Counted from the first letter of the stretch, positions 14,881 through 24,176 are shown. The stretch: DNA of 64,000 bases from Rhodanobacter ginsengisoli (GCF_042657065.1 NZ_JBHSNF010000001.1:868001-932000); one strand, 5' to 3'. Numbers and translations are program-made. Notes: generated by a model not told the origin, from the letters alone.

Positions 14881-16158
14881 ATGATCCGACGCTTCAATCG
14901 CGATCGAACAAGGAGCTTCAGCCGTTTCATCTGGCAGCGCTTTGTCGATGACAAGTGCTTCGAGACGGCGGGCGCGCTGTCATACACCACCCTGGTATCG
15001 CTGGTGCCGCTGATGGTGGCGATATTCGCGATGTTCTCGGTGTTTCCGGTATTCCAGCCGGCGCGCGACACGTTGATCAATTTCGTGTTCAACAACTTCG
15101 TGCCTTCGGCTGGCGAGGCCGTGCAGAACACCATGCTGGGCTTCGCCGCGAATGCCAGCAAGCTCACCGGCATCAGTATCCTGGTGATGCTGTTCAGTGC
15201 GCTGTCGATGATGATCAGCATCGAGGACCGGCTGAACCGGATCTGGCGCGTGCATCAGGCGCGGGGCTGGGGTTCCCGCCTGCTGCTGTACTGGGCGGCG
15301 CTGACCCTGGGGCCGATCCTGATCGTCGGCGGCATCGCCGTCACTTCCTACGTCACCGCCGCACCGTTGCTGCACGGCGCCATCGATCAGCTCAGCGGCA
15401 TCGCCCAGAGCCTGCTGGCCACGTTGCCGTTCGTGGTGACGTTTTTCACGCTGTGGCTGATGTACTCGGTGATTCCCAACACCCGGGTCTCGCGTCGCGA
15501 TGCGGCGATCGGCGCGCTGCTCGGTGCGGTGCTGTTCGAAATCGCCCGCTGGGGTTTCGGCCTGTTCGTGAAGAACGCACAGAACTACCAGCAGATCTAC
15601 GGTGTGCTGGCAGCGATCCCGATCTTCCTGCTGTGGGTCTATCTGTCGTGGGTCATCGTGATCCTGGCGGCATCGATCGCGGCCTCTGCCTCCGCGTTCG
15701 AGTATCACCCGCCGACGAAGACGTTGCCCGAGGGCGCCGAATTTCTCGGCCTGCTGGTGGTGTTGCGGCATTTTGTCGAGGCCCATCGCAGCGGCGACTG
15801 CGTGGATCCGGCCGAAGTGCGGGTACGGGAGCCGTATCTGCGCAGCGCACTGATCACCGCCTATTTCGACGATCTGCAGGAGGCCGACCTGATCCAGCGT
15901 GGCGAAGCGGGGGGCTGGCTGCTTTGCCGCAGCCTGGACAGCACCGACCTGCTGCGCGTGTATCGGCATGCCGACTATCGCCTGCCGCTGCAGCCGGTGG
16001 AAGAGGCCGCGGCGCTTGGCATCGAGTTGCCGCCGGAGTTGCTGTCGCTGCTGGCCGAAGTGGCCACGGTGCTGGAGGCGAAGCTGGGCGCCCGGCTGGA
16101 CCAGATCTATCCCCCGGTCGCCGATGCGGCGACGGGTATCGAGGAATTACCCGCATGA
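14881..16158 (+). CDS. YihY/BrkB family inner membrane protein with C-terminal extension
   Basis: A 425-residue member of the YihY (UPF0761) family. The N-terminal 280 residues carry about six membrane helices and the family motifs ALSYTTLVSLVPL, RIWRV near a loop, and NAQNYQQIYGVLAAIPIFLLWVYLSW. The last 140 residues are soluble and winged-helix-like (AEFLGLLVVLRHFVEAH...VREPYLRSALITAYFDDLQEADLIQ), which E. coli YihY (290 residues) lacks but many xanthomonad members have. It is first of a tight three-gene operon with a thioredoxin-like protein and acylphosphatase (4-nt and 1-nt overlaps). Its biochemical role is unsettled; the old ribonuclease BN assignment is incorrect. Confidence 0.88.
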   Translation: MIRRFNRDRTRSFSRFIWQRFVDDKCFETAGALSYTTLVSLVPLMVAIFAMFSVFPVFQPARDTLINFVFNNFVPSAGEAVQNTMLGFAANASKLTGISILVMLFSALSMMISIEDRLNRIWRVHQARGWGSRLLLYWAALTLGPILIVGGIAVTSYVTAAPLLHGAIDQLSGIAQSLLATLPFVVTFFTLWLMYSVIPNTRVSRRDAAIGALLGAVLFEIARWGFGLFVKNAQNYQQIYGVLAAIPIFLLWVYLSWVIVILAASIAASASAFEYHPPTKTLPEGAEFLGLLVVLRHFVEAHRSGDCVDPAEVRVREPYLRSALITAYFDDLQEADLIQRGEAGGWLLCRSLDSTDLLRVYRHADYRLPLQPVEEAAALGIELPPELLSLLAEVATVLEAKLGARLDQIYPPVADAATGIEELPA

Positions 16159-16649
16159 CCCCGTTCCCGACGTTCACCTCATTCCTGGGCCGCGCCGCTG
16201 CCGTGGTGCTGGCGCTGGCATGCGTACGGCCGGCCGATGCGGCCATGCCGGGCCAGCCGACCCTGCGGGTCGGCACGCTGGACGGCCAGACCTTCGATCT
16301 GGCCGCCCAGCGCGGGCACTGGGTGATCGTGAACTACTGGGCGACCTGGTGCGTGCCGTGCATCAAGGAGATGCCGGGCATCTCGCATTTCGTCGCCACC
16401 CACAAGCATGTCGTGGCCATCGGGCTGGCCTACGAAGACAGCGAACCGGCCGACATCAAGGCGTTCCTGGCGAAGCATCCGGTGGTCTATCCGATCGCCC
16501 AGGTCACCCTGGACAAGCCGCTGAAGGATTTCGACGAGCCGCGCGGCCTGCCCACCACCTATCTGATCAGCCCGGATGGCAGGGTCGCCAGGCACATCGT
16601 GGGTCCAGTCACCGAGGCGTCACTGGCCGAGTTGATCGGTGTGAAGTGA
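16155..16649 (+). CDS. TlpA-like exported thioredoxin-family protein
   Basis: A 164-residue thiol-disulfide oxidoreductase with a signal peptide (about residues 1-30, ending RPADAA) and a thioredoxin fold. The active site is WCVPC with C66 and C69, preceded by NYWAT and followed by KEMP, as in TlpA/ResA/DsbE reductants. The cis-proline loop is GLPTTYLI. It probably acts in the periplasm on disulfides, for instance in cytochrome maturation, but the substrate is not shown. The ATG overlaps the YihY stop by 4 nt and the stop overlaps the acylphosphatase start. Confidence 0.88.
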   Translation: MTPFPTFTSFLGRAAAVVLALACVRPADAAMPGQPTLRVGTLDGQTFDLAAQRGHWVIVNYWATWCVPCIKEMPGISHFVATHKHVVAIGLAYEDSEPADIKAFLAKHPVVYPIAQVTLDKPLKDFDEPRGLPTTYLISPDGRVARHIVGPVTEASLAELIGVK

Positions 16650-16915
16650 TGCCGGTCGCAAGGTTCATCGTCAGCGGCAGGGTGCAGGGCGTGTTTTTCC
16701 GCGCCAGCACCCGCGAGCAGGCGCTGATGCTGGGCATTTCCGGCCACGCGAAAAACCGCCCGGACGGCCGGGTCGAGGTGCTGGCCTGCGGATCGGTGGA
16801 CATGCTCGACGCGTTGGAGCGCTGGTTGCGGCAGGGGCCGCCGGCCGCGCGGGTCGAGTCGGTCAGTCGCGAGGAGCTGCCCGAGCAGGCGCTGCACGGT
16901 TTCCATACCGGATGA
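16649..16915 (+). CDS. acyP: acylphosphatase
   Basis: An 88-residue hydrolase of acyl-phosphate bonds. The phosphate-binding loop GRVQGVFFR with catalytic R18 and the catalytic asparagine N36 in HAKNRPDGRVEV are both present, and the size is typical. Start and preceding stop overlap (TGATG at 16647-16651), so it is coupled to the thioredoxin-like gene. It ends 3 nt before the stop of convergent ppk2, leaving no room for a terminator. Confidence 0.94.
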   Translation: MPVARFIVSGRVQGVFFRASTREQALMLGISGHAKNRPDGRVEVLACGSVDMLDALERWLRQGPPAARVESVSREELPEQALHGFHTG

Positions 16916-16918
16916 CGC

Positions 16919-17683
16919 TCAGAACGTGTTCGGCACCCACAGCGCCCTGTCGGTGACGTGCTCTTTCCGCGGCTTGCCCTTGAGCCTGGGCAACTTCACC
17001 TCGGCAATCGGTTCGTCGTGCAGCGGCACCTGCTGCAGCAAGTGCCGGATCAGGTTGATCCGGCCGCGCCTCTGATCGTTGAAGTCGACCACGAACCAGG
17101 GCGCGTGGTCGCGGTGGGTGCGTTCGATCATCACGTCGCGCAGCCGGCCCATCTCGGCGTATTTCTGACGCGCGACCAGATCGACGGGTGACAGCTTCCA
17201 GCGTTTCAGCGGATTGCTGGCACGCTCGGCGAAACGCTCTTCCTGATCGACCTGGTCCACCGCCAGCCAGTACTTGAGCAGGATGATGCCGTCGTCGGCC
17301 AGCATCTGCTCGAAGGTCGGCACCGCGTCCAGAAACGCCTCGTACTGGGCCTTGCTGCAGAAACCCATCGCCGGTTCCACCACGGCGCGGTTGTACCAGC
17401 TGCGATCGAACAGCACGAGCTCGCCTGCGCAGGGCAGATGGGCGACGTAACGCTGGAAATACCATTGCGAGGTTTCGCTTTCGCTCGGCTTGCCCAGGGC
17501 GGCGATGCGATAGCCGCGGGTATCCAGGCTTTCGCTGATGCACTTGATCACGCCGCCCTTGCCGGCAGCATCGCGGCCCTCGAAAAGCACGACCATCCGC
17601 TTTCCGCTGCAGTGCAATCCGTGCTGCAGCCGAACCAGCTCCAGTTGCAGTTCGTCCATGGCCTTGCGGTAATGCTTGCTCAT
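16919..17683 (-). CDS. ppk2: polyphosphate kinase 2 family protein
   Basis: A 254-residue PPK2 enzyme that transfers phosphate between polyphosphate and nucleoside di- or monophosphates. The Walker A motif GRDAAGKGG is at 36-44 and the conserved DRSWYNR (Walker B/base-binding region) at 93-99, followed by lid residues. One PPK2 domain and the length place it with class I single-domain enzymes, which mostly use ADP or GDP. It begins MSKHYRKAMDELQ, with the full N-terminal helix present. Monocistronic by appearance; polyphosphate-driven NTP regeneration is the known family role. Confidence 0.93.
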   Translation of the reverse strand: MSKHYRKAMDELQLELVRLQHGLHCSGKRMVVLFEGRDAAGKGGVIKCISESLDTRGYRIAALGKPSESETSQWYFQRYVAHLPCAGELVLFDRSWYNRAVVEPAMGFCSKAQYEAFLDAVPTFEQMLADDGIILLKYWLAVDQVDQEERFAERASNPLKRWKLSPVDLVARQKYAEMGRLRDVMIERTHRDHAPWFVVDFNDQRRGRINLIRHLLQQVPLHDEPIAEVKLPRLKGKPRKEHVTDRALWVPNTF

Positions 17684-17744
17684 GCGTGCCTCGCTGGATG
17701 CCCTGGTGCCGACAGGTTAACCCGGGTGGCCGTGACGGCGGGGT

Positions 17745-18824
17745 TCAGGCGCTGCCGAGGGACTGCAGCAGGTCGGCCTGGTGCTCTCGGGTCAGTGCGT
17801 CGATCAGTTCGCCGAGGTTGCCCTGCATGATTTCGGCGAGGCTGTGCAGATTCAGGCCGATCCGGTGATCGGTCACGAGGTTGTCCTTGTAGCGATACGT
17901 GCGAATGCGCTGGCTGCGATCGCCGGTGCCGACCTGCAGCCTGCGCGACTCGGCCTGGGCGGCGCTCTGCTTGCTGCGCTCGGCGTCGAGCAGGCGCGCC
18001 TTGAGCAGGCTCATCGCGCGGGCTCGGTTCTTGTGCTGGCTGCGCTCTTCCTGGCACTCCACCACGGTGCCGGTCGGCAGATGGGTGATACGGATCGCCG
18101 AGTCGGTCTTGTTGACGTGCTGGCCACCGGCGCCGGAGGCGCGGAACGTGTCGGTCTTCAGGTCGGCCGGGTTGATCGGGATGTCGTCGATCTCGTCCAG
18201 TTCCGGCAGCACGGCCACGGTGGCGGTGGATGTGTGCACGCGACCCTGCGATTCGGTGACCGGCACGCGTTTCACGCAGTGGGCGCCGGATTCGAATTTC
18301 AGCTGCGAATAGGCACCCTTGCCCTCGATGCGGGCCACGATCTCCCGGTAGCCGCCATGCTCGCCGGCGTGTTCGCTGAGGATCTCGACGTGCCAGTGAC
18401 GACTTTCGGCATAGCGCAGGTACATGCGGAACAGGTCGCCGGCGAAGATCGCCGCCTCGTCGCCACCGGTGCCGGCACGCACTTCCAGGTACAGGTTGGC
18501 CTCGTCGCGAGGATCGGTCGGCAAGAGCAGCAGCTGCAGTTCGCCATCCAGGTCGAGCAGGCGCTGCTCCAGCCGGCGCACGTCGTCGCCGGCCATTTCG
18601 CGCAGCTCCGGATCGTCCAGCATGGCGCGGGCCTCGGCCAGCTCGCGTTCGACCCGGGCATGCTCGCGCAGCGAGCCGGTGACCGGTTCGAGCTGGGCAT
18701 ATTCCTGCGAGAGCTCGCGGAAACGGGCGTTGTCGGCATGTACGTCCGGCTGCGACAGCAGCAGGCCGATTTCCTCGTGGCGCTCGGCCAGTGCTTCGAG
18801 CTTGCGGCGGATCGATGGGGTCAT
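17745..18824 (-). CDS. prfA: peptide chain release factor 1
   Basis: A 359-residue class I release factor that recognises UAA and UAG and triggers peptidyl-tRNA hydrolysis. The GGQ tripeptide is at 233-235 in SGAGGQHVNKTDSAIR, matching the E. coli numbering, with the anticodon-mimic region upstream (PVTES). Helical domain 1 is complete. ATG at 18824 fits the family start (TPSIRRKLEALAERH); the frame is open upstream to 18902 but without homology. It follows hemA in the same direction with a 64-nt gap, the conserved gammaproteobacterial hemA-prfA order. Confidence 0.97.
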   Translation of the reverse strand: MTPSIRRKLEALAERHEEIGLLLSQPDVHADNARFRELSQEYAQLEPVTGSLREHARVERELAEARAMLDDPELREMAGDDVRRLEQRLLDLDGELQLLLLPTDPRDEANLYLEVRAGTGGDEAAIFAGDLFRMYLRYAESRHWHVEILSEHAGEHGGYREIVARIEGKGAYSQLKFESGAHCVKRVPVTESQGRVHTSTATVAVLPELDEIDDIPINPADLKTDTFRASGAGGQHVNKTDSAIRITHLPTGTVVECQEERSQHKNRARAMSLLKARLLDAERSKQSAAQAESRRLQVGTGDRSQRIRTYRYKDNLVTDHRIGLNLHSLAEIMQGNLGELIDALTREHQADLLQSLGSA

Positions 18825-18888
18825 TGAAGAGTGCAGGACGCAGAGAAATGAGAGACGAGAGTAGCTGGATACGGCTTGCCCTATTTTC

Positions 18889-20160
18889 TCATTCCTCCCC
18901 ACTCTCTTCCTGATCAGGTCCGTATAACCGTCCGGCGGCGTGCAGCAGGTCCAGATCCCCGTTCAGCGCAGCCTGGCGCAGGCGTGCGCTGGGATGATGC
19001 AGCAACTTGTTGGTCAGCGTATTGGCAAGAAACGCCAGCGCCTCCTCCGGCGATTTGCCGTTGGCGACCATTGCGCGGGCCTTGCCCAGCACTTCGTCGC
19101 GGTAGATCTCGGCGTGCTGGCGCATGTCCAGCGCAGGATTCTTCAGGGTGAGCGCCCGGCGCCAGGCCATGTAGCGATCCACCTGCAGGTCGATGATCGT
19201 CTCGGCCTCGTGCGCCGCAGCTTCACGGGAGCGGCGGTTGTCGTCGATCACCTGGCGCAGGTCGTCGATGCCGTAGAGGTACACGTCGGGCAGTTCGCCC
19301 ACGCTGGCCTCGATGTCGCGTGGTACCGCGATGTCGACCATGAACATCGGTTTGCGCCGGCGCGTCGTCATCGCCTGCTCGACCATGCCGCGGGTCACGA
19401 TCGGCTGCCGCGCGGCGGTGGAGGAGATCACGATATCGGCCTCGGCCAGATGCTGGGGCAGGTCGGCCAGCGCAATCGCGTAACCACCGTAGCGGCCGGC
19501 CAGCTCCTGGGCGGTTTCGAGCGTGCGGTTCGCCACGATCAGCCGGCGCGCCTGCTTGTCCGCCAGGTGCCGGGCGGCGAGCTCGATGGTGTCGCCGGCG
19601 CCGATCAGCAGCACGCAGGCCTGCTTGAGGTCGGTGAACACCTGCTCGGCGAGGCGCACCGCGGTGAACGCGACCGAGACCGTGTGTGCGCCGATGCGGG
19701 TGTCCGTGCGAACCCGCTTGGCTACCGAAAACGTGTGCTGCAGCAACCGGTCCAGCGGCGCCTTCAGTGCCTGCGCCAGGCGAGCCTGCTGGTAGGCATC
19801 CTTCACCTGGCCGAGGATCTGCGGTTCACCCAGCACCATCGAGTCCAGCCCGGTGGCGACCCGGAACATGTGGCGCACGGCATCCTGTTCATCATGTCGG
19901 TACAGGAACTCATCCAGCTTGCCCGGAGTCAGACGATGATGACGACTCAGCCACAACTGCGGGATCTCCTCCGCACCGGTCGCGACGCCGACGTAAAGCT
20001 CGGTGCGGTTGCAGGTGGACAGGATCATCGCCTCCTCCACGCCGGGTTGCCGGGTCAGCTCGAACAACGCCGCACTGGCGGCGTCCTCATCGAACGCCAC
20101 CTGTTCGCGCAGGCTGACCGGCGCGGTGAGGTGATTGAGCCCGAGGGCGATGAGCGGCAT
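18889..20160 (-). CDS. hemA: glutamyl-tRNA reductase
   Basis: First enzyme of C5 tetrapyrrole synthesis, reducing glutamyl-tRNA(Glu) to glutamate-1-semialdehyde with NADPH. A 423-residue protein: catalytic domain with nucleophile C50 in LSTCNRTELY, NADPH-binding Rossmann domain with LLIGAGDTIELAARHL around 180-200, and a C-terminal dimerisation helix region (TNKLLHHPSARLRQAA). The N-terminus MPLIALGLNHLTAPV is canonical. It diverges from the TPR lipoprotein gene and lolB, the usual arrangement around lolB-ispE. Confidence 0.97.
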   Translation of the reverse strand: MPLIALGLNHLTAPVSLREQVAFDEDAASAALFELTRQPGVEEAMILSTCNRTELYVGVATGAEEIPQLWLSRHHRLTPGKLDEFLYRHDEQDAVRHMFRVATGLDSMVLGEPQILGQVKDAYQQARLAQALKAPLDRLLQHTFSVAKRVRTDTRIGAHTVSVAFTAVRLAEQVFTDLKQACVLLIGAGDTIELAARHLADKQARRLIVANRTLETAQELAGRYGGYAIALADLPQHLAEADIVISSTAARQPIVTRGMVEQAMTTRRRKPMFMVDIAVPRDIEASVGELPDVYLYGIDDLRQVIDDNRRSREAAAHEAETIIDLQVDRYMAWRRALTLKNPALDMRQHAEIYRDEVLGKARAMVANGKSPEEALAFLANTLTNKLLHHPSARLRQAALNGDLDLLHAAGRLYGPDQEESGEE

Positions 20161-20255
20161 GACGTGGTGAGGATCTCGGGAAGAGGAGTTCGGCGGCGTA
20201 GGCTAAGCTTGGCAGGGGGCGCCTGTGAACAGGCGTGTCCGGAACAGACAAACGG

Positions 20256-22007
20256 ATGGAGAGTAGTGTGCGGAGCGGGCTGACCAAGTTCAAGCAACTG
20301 CGGCATTTTACGGCAGTCACGCTGCTGGCGCTGGGATTGGGCGCCTGTACCGGCCTGCCGTCGCGACCCGCACGGGAAACACCGGGTGCCGCGCAACCGC
20401 TGGCACGCATGATCGTGGTCACCCCGGATACCGCGCACGACGTGCTGGCGCAGTTGCTGGCCGGCGAGATGGCGCTGACCCATGCCGACCTGAAGGGGGC
20501 CTCGGGTCATTACGACAAGGCGATGGCATTGAGCGCCGACCCCAGGGTGGCCGAACGGGCTGCTGCCCTGGCGATCGCCGTGCATGACGGTGCCGCCGCC
20601 CAGCGCGCGCTGGATCGTTGGCAGCTCCTGGGCGCCACGCCGGCCAGGATGGCCCAGTCGCGGGCCGAGCTGGCGCTGGATCGCGGCGATACCGGCGAAG
20701 CGAAGCATCAGCTGGAGCTGTTGATCACCAGCGGCGACAAGGACGCCTGGCGCCAGTTCGGCCGCGTGCTGGTGGCTGCCCGCGACCAGGCCCAGGCCGC
20801 CCGCCTGCTGGAGGCCCTGGCGACGCCGCAGCGGTTGCCCGACGACGCGCATGCATGGCTGGCGATGAGCGAGCTGGGCGACAAGCTGGGCCGCCATGCC
20901 TACGCCATGCAGATCGCCAACGCGGCGATGCAGCGCTTCAAGAGCGCCGAAACCTACGCCTGGGCGGCGCAGATGAGGTTCAAGGACGGCGACCGCGACG
21001 GTGCCCGTGCACTGTTGCAGAAGGCCTTGGCGAAGGCGCCGAAGAATATCCAGCTGCGACTGGCCTACGCCGGCATGCTCAGTCAGGCCGGCGATTACGC
21101 GGGTGCCTCCCGACTGCTGGGACACGGCCCGCAGAATATCGACACCTATGGCATGCGCGCCGGGTTGGCGGCGCACAACAAGGACGAGAAAGCGCTGGCG
21201 GCGCTTTACCGGGAGTTGCAGAAAGCCCCGCCCGATGTGCGTGAGCACGGTGCCTACCTGCTCGGCCAACTGGCCGAAATGCAGCATCGCGATACCGAGG
21301 CGCTGGACTGGTACGGCCAGGTCGGCGATGACGACGAGCACGCCTTCGATGCGGACCTTCGCAGCGCGGTCATCCTGCATGCGCAGGGCAAGCTCGCCCA
21401 GGCGCATCAACTGCTGGGGCAGATGCAGCTGGACTACCTCGATCAGCCGGCGCAGCTGCGCCAGGCCTGGCAGCTCGATGCCGAGCTGTATCTGCAGGAA
21501 CACAAGTACGCGAAGGCCGAGACCGCGTTCAGTCGGGCCCTGCAGGTCGTGCCGGACGATCCGGGGCTGCTGTACGGCCGCGGCCTCACCTACGCCGAAG
21601 CGGGCCAGATCGATCTGGCCGTGAAGGACTTCCAGCATCTGCTGAAGATCAAGCCGGGTGATGTCGACGCCAGCAATGCACTCGGTTTCACCCTGGCCGA
21701 CGCGAACCGCGATCTGCCCGAGGCGGAACGGCTGATCCGGGCCGCCCGCGCCGCCAAGCCGAACGATCCGGCAATCGCCGATTCCTGGGGCTGGCTGCAA
21801 TACCGCATGGGACATCTGGACCAGGCCGAGCGCACCCTGCGTGGCGCATGGCAGGCGCGCAAGGACGCCGACGTAGGCGTGCACCTGGGCGAGGTGCTGT
21901 GGAAGCAGGGCCATAGGCAGGACGCGCAGCGAGTGTTCGACGAAGTGCGCAAGCTCGACCCGCACAGCAGCAGCCTGCAGGAAGCACTGAAGCGACTGCA
22001 TCCATGA
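20256..22007 (+). CDS. tetratricopeptide-repeat lipoprotein
   Basis: Up to 583 residues with a lipoprotein signal: basic N-terminus, hydrophobic segment and LGLGAC lipobox (lipidated C31 counted from 20256). At least ten TPR-like helical hairpins follow; the best are near the C-terminus (DPGLLYGRGLTYAEAGQIDLAVKDFQHLL and DADVGVHLGEVLWKQGHRQDAQRVF). The start is uncertain: ATG at 20256, or GTG at 20268, which has GGAGAG (20258-20263) at good spacing and is probably better. It precedes and overlaps lolB by 4 nt. An envelope scaffolding role next to lipoprotein sorting is inferred. Confidence 0.85.
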   Translation: MESSVRSGLTKFKQLRHFTAVTLLALGLGACTGLPSRPARETPGAAQPLARMIVVTPDTAHDVLAQLLAGEMALTHADLKGASGHYDKAMALSADPRVAERAAALAIAVHDGAAAQRALDRWQLLGATPARMAQSRAELALDRGDTGEAKHQLELLITSGDKDAWRQFGRVLVAARDQAQAARLLEALATPQRLPDDAHAWLAMSELGDKLGRHAYAMQIANAAMQRFKSAETYAWAAQMRFKDGDRDGARALLQKALAKAPKNIQLRLAYAGMLSQAGDYAGASRLLGHGPQNIDTYGMRAGLAAHNKDEKALAALYRELQKAPPDVREHGAYLLGQLAEMQHRDTEALDWYGQVGDDDEHAFDADLRSAVILHAQGKLAQAHQLLGQMQLDYLDQPAQLRQAWQLDAELYLQEHKYAKAETAFSRALQVVPDDPGLLYGRGLTYAEAGQIDLAVKDFQHLLKIKPGDVDASNALGFTLADANRDLPEAERLIRAARAAKPNDPAIADSWGWLQYRMGHLDQAERTLRGAWQARKDADVGVHLGEVLWKQGHRQDAQRVFDEVRKLDPHSSSLQEALKRLHP

Positions 22008-22606
22008 AGTGGGCGCTGCGATGCCTTGCGGCGGTCATGCCGCTGCTGCTGGTGGCCTGCGTGCCAATGGTGCGGATCAAGAGTGACGCCAGCCTGCTGC
22101 GCGCCCAGGCGGCACGCGAACGGACGCTGGCTCAGGCCGATCACTGGGTGCTGCAGGGACGGCTCGGTGTCTCCGACGGCAAGGAGGGCGGCAGCGGCAG
22201 TTTCAGCTGGACCCAGGATGGCACCCGCTACGAGTTCGTGTTGCGCGCTCCGATCACCGGCAAGAGCTTCCGCCTGAGTGGCGGTCCGGAGGGCGCCCTG
22301 CTGGAAGGTCTCGGTTCGAGCCCGTTGCGCGGGCCGGACGCCGAGGCGCTGATGCGCAAGGCGCTGGGCTGGGAGGTGCCGCTGGGCGACCTGCGTGCGT
22401 GGGTACTCGGCCTGCGCGCCGACAGTGGCCCGGCCGAGCTGAGCTTCGGTGCCGATCGCCTGCCTTCGCTGCTGCAGCAGGATGGCTGGGTCGTCGACTA
22501 CCGCGAATGGGACACCGGCCGCCAGCCACCCTTGCCGAAGAAGGTGTACGCCGGGAAATCGCCGTACAAGGTGAAATTGTCGATCGAGTCGTGGCAGTTC
22601 CGCTAA
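22004..22606 (+). CDS. lolB: outer membrane lipoprotein receptor LolB
   Basis: Accepts lipoproteins from LolA and inserts them into the outer membrane. A 200-residue precursor with lipobox LLVAC (lipidated C19). The core has the LolB features WVLQGRLGVSDGKEGGSGSFSW, YEFVLRAPITGKSFRLSG, LGWEVPLGDLRAWVLG and the C-terminal RQPPLPKKVY...IESWQF strand. The start overlaps the TPR gene stop (ATGA). The order lolB-ispE-tRNA-Gln-prs is the common gammaproteobacterial arrangement. Confidence 0.95.
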   Translation: MKWALRCLAAVMPLLLVACVPMVRIKSDASLLRAQAARERTLAQADHWVLQGRLGVSDGKEGGSGSFSWTQDGTRYEFVLRAPITGKSFRLSGGPEGALLEGLGSSPLRGPDAEALMRKALGWEVPLGDLRAWVLGLRADSGPAELSFGADRLPSLLQQDGWVVDYREWDTGRQPPLPKKVYAGKSPYKVKLSIESWQFR

Positions 22607-22681
22607 GCCTGCCGACGGGCCGGTTGGGTTAGGCTGTGCGCCCTCCGGCGGCAGCGCCGTCAAGTGAATCCCGGAACCCCG

Positions 22682-24061
22682 ATGTCACTCGTGATCGAAC
22701 GTGCGGACCCGAGCCAGGTCGCTGCCTTGTGCGCGATCGAGCGCAAGGCCGTGCAACTGTTTCGCGGTCACCCGGCGTGGGCGGGCTATTCGGCCATGGC
22801 GATCCCGCCGGAGCTGCTGCAGCAGGCCATCGGTCGCGGTCTGGTCTGGGTGGCCCTGGACGGGGCGGGCGAGCCGGTCGGCTTCGTCTGGCTGGACACG
22901 CTGGCCGGCGGCGATGTCATCGGCATCGCCGAAATGGATGTGCTGCCGGAACATGGCCGGCAGGGTATCGGCGCGGCGCTGCTGGAACACGCCTGTGCCT
23001 GGGCGTGCATGGCCGGTTACCGGCGGGTCGACCTGGGCACGCTGGCCGATGTGCGCTGGAACGCGCCGTTCTACGCCAAGCATGGCTTTGCGCGGGTCGA
23101 CAAGGACGATCCGGCGTTTGCCTACGCACGGCAGCGGGATCGCGAGAATGGCTTTCCCGATCACCTGCGCGTGTTCATGAGCCGGACGTTGTCGGCACCT
23201 GTTAGCGGTGAATGGACGGCATGGCCGGCGCCGGCCAAGTTGAACCTGTTCCTGCGCATCACCGGTCGACGACCCGACGGCTACCATGAGCTGCAGACGG
23301 TGTTCCGGCTGCTCGACTGGGGTGACGAGATTCGCCTGCGGGTGCGCGAGGACAGCGACATCCGCTGCCTGCACGGGGCCCCGGGTGTGCCGGCGCAACT
23401 CGATCTGGTGGTGCGCGCGGCGGAGTCGCTGCGGCGACATGCCGGCAGCACGGCCGGCGTGGATATCGAGGTGGACAAGCGCATTCCGATGGGCGGCGGC
23501 CTCGGCGGCGGCAGTTCCGATGCGGCCACGGTACTGGTGGCGCTCAACCTGTTGTGGCAGCTGGATCTGGGCGACGACGTGCTGGCTGAACTGGGGCGCC
23601 AGCTGGGTGCGGACGTGCCGGTGTTCGTGCATGGCCGCTCGGCCTGGGCCGAGGGGATTGGCGACCGGCTCAGCCCGGTGAGCCTGCCGCCGCGCCACTA
23701 TGTGGTGCTCGACCCGCTTGAGCCGGTGCCGACCGCAGGGCTTTTTCAAGCGCCTGAATTGACACGAAATGCGCCGCGGGCGACAATTTCATCCTTTGCT
23801 TCCGGCGAAACAACCGAAAATGCCTTTACGCCAGTAGTGCGTGCGCGACACCCGCGGGTGGCCGCGGCGCTGGACTGGCTGGGTGGTTTTGGCCGGGCGC
23901 GGCTTTCCGGCAGCGGCGGTTGCGTGTTCCTGGAATTGCGCTCGCTGAGCCGGGCGCAGGACGTGGCGGCGCAATGTCCGGCGACGTTCAGGGCATGGGT
24001 GGCTACCGGTGTCGAGGTTTCGCCGTTGCGGGATGCGCTGGCGCGACATCGCGCCGGCTGA
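22682..24061 (+). CDS. ispE: GNAT acetyltransferase fused to 4-diphosphocytidyl-2-C-methyl-D-erythritol kinase
   Basis: One open frame of 459 codons encodes two domains. Residues 1 to about 168 are a GNAT N-acetyltransferase with acetyl-CoA loop RQGIGA (93-98) and a C-terminal HLRVFMSRTL that looks like a natural GNAT end. Residues from W181 (WPAPAKLNLFLRITGRRPDGYHELQ) to the end are complete IspE, the GHMP kinase of the MEP pathway, with the ATP loop GGGLGGGSSDAA at 271-282. No stop separates them. The only in-frame ATG before IspE is at 23177, inside the GNAT C-terminus and without a ribosome site, so a real fusion is likelier than internal initiation. A GTG start at 22664 is possible. Confidence 0.85.
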   Translation: MSLVIERADPSQVAALCAIERKAVQLFRGHPAWAGYSAMAIPPELLQQAIGRGLVWVALDGAGEPVGFVWLDTLAGGDVIGIAEMDVLPEHGRQGIGAALLEHACAWACMAGYRRVDLGTLADVRWNAPFYAKHGFARVDKDDPAFAYARQRDRENGFPDHLRVFMSRTLSAPVSGEWTAWPAPAKLNLFLRITGRRPDGYHELQTVFRLLDWGDEIRLRVREDSDIRCLHGAPGVPAQLDLVVRAAESLRRHAGSTAGVDIEVDKRIPMGGGLGGGSSDAATVLVALNLLWQLDLGDDVLAELGRQLGADVPVFVHGRSAWAEGIGDRLSPVSLPPRHYVVLDPLEPVPTAGLFQAPELTRNAPRATISSFASGETTENAFTPVVRARHPRVAAALDWLGGFGRARLSGSGGCVFLELRSLSRAQDVAAQCPATFRAWVATGVEVSPLRDALARHRAG

Positions 24062-24099
24062 TGGATACAGATTCAGGTACAAACGAACACACAATTCAC

Positions 24100-24176
24100 T
24101 GGGGCGTCGCCAAGCTGGTTAAGGCACGGGATTTTGATTCCCGCATACGCAGGTTCGAATCCTGCCGCCCCAGCCA
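24100..24176 (+). tRNA. tRNA-Gln (anticodon TTG)
   Basis: Complete cloverleaf: acceptor TGGGGCG/CGCCCCA, anticodon loop TTTTGAT with TTG at positions 34-36, T-loop TTCGAAT, discriminator G and an encoded CCA at 24174-24176. It sits between ispE and prs, as in many gammaproteobacteria. Confidence 0.97.

Noticed and set aside
20055..22001. Minus-strand frame of 648 codons opposite the TPR lipoprotein gene
   Set aside because: The composition is that of a shadow frame; the plus strand has a lipobox, TPR repeats and coupling to lolB.
23177..23179. Internal ATG as a separate ispE start
   Set aside because: It lies within the GNAT domain, has no ribosome-binding site, and the GNAT frame has no stop, so a fusion explains the sequence better.
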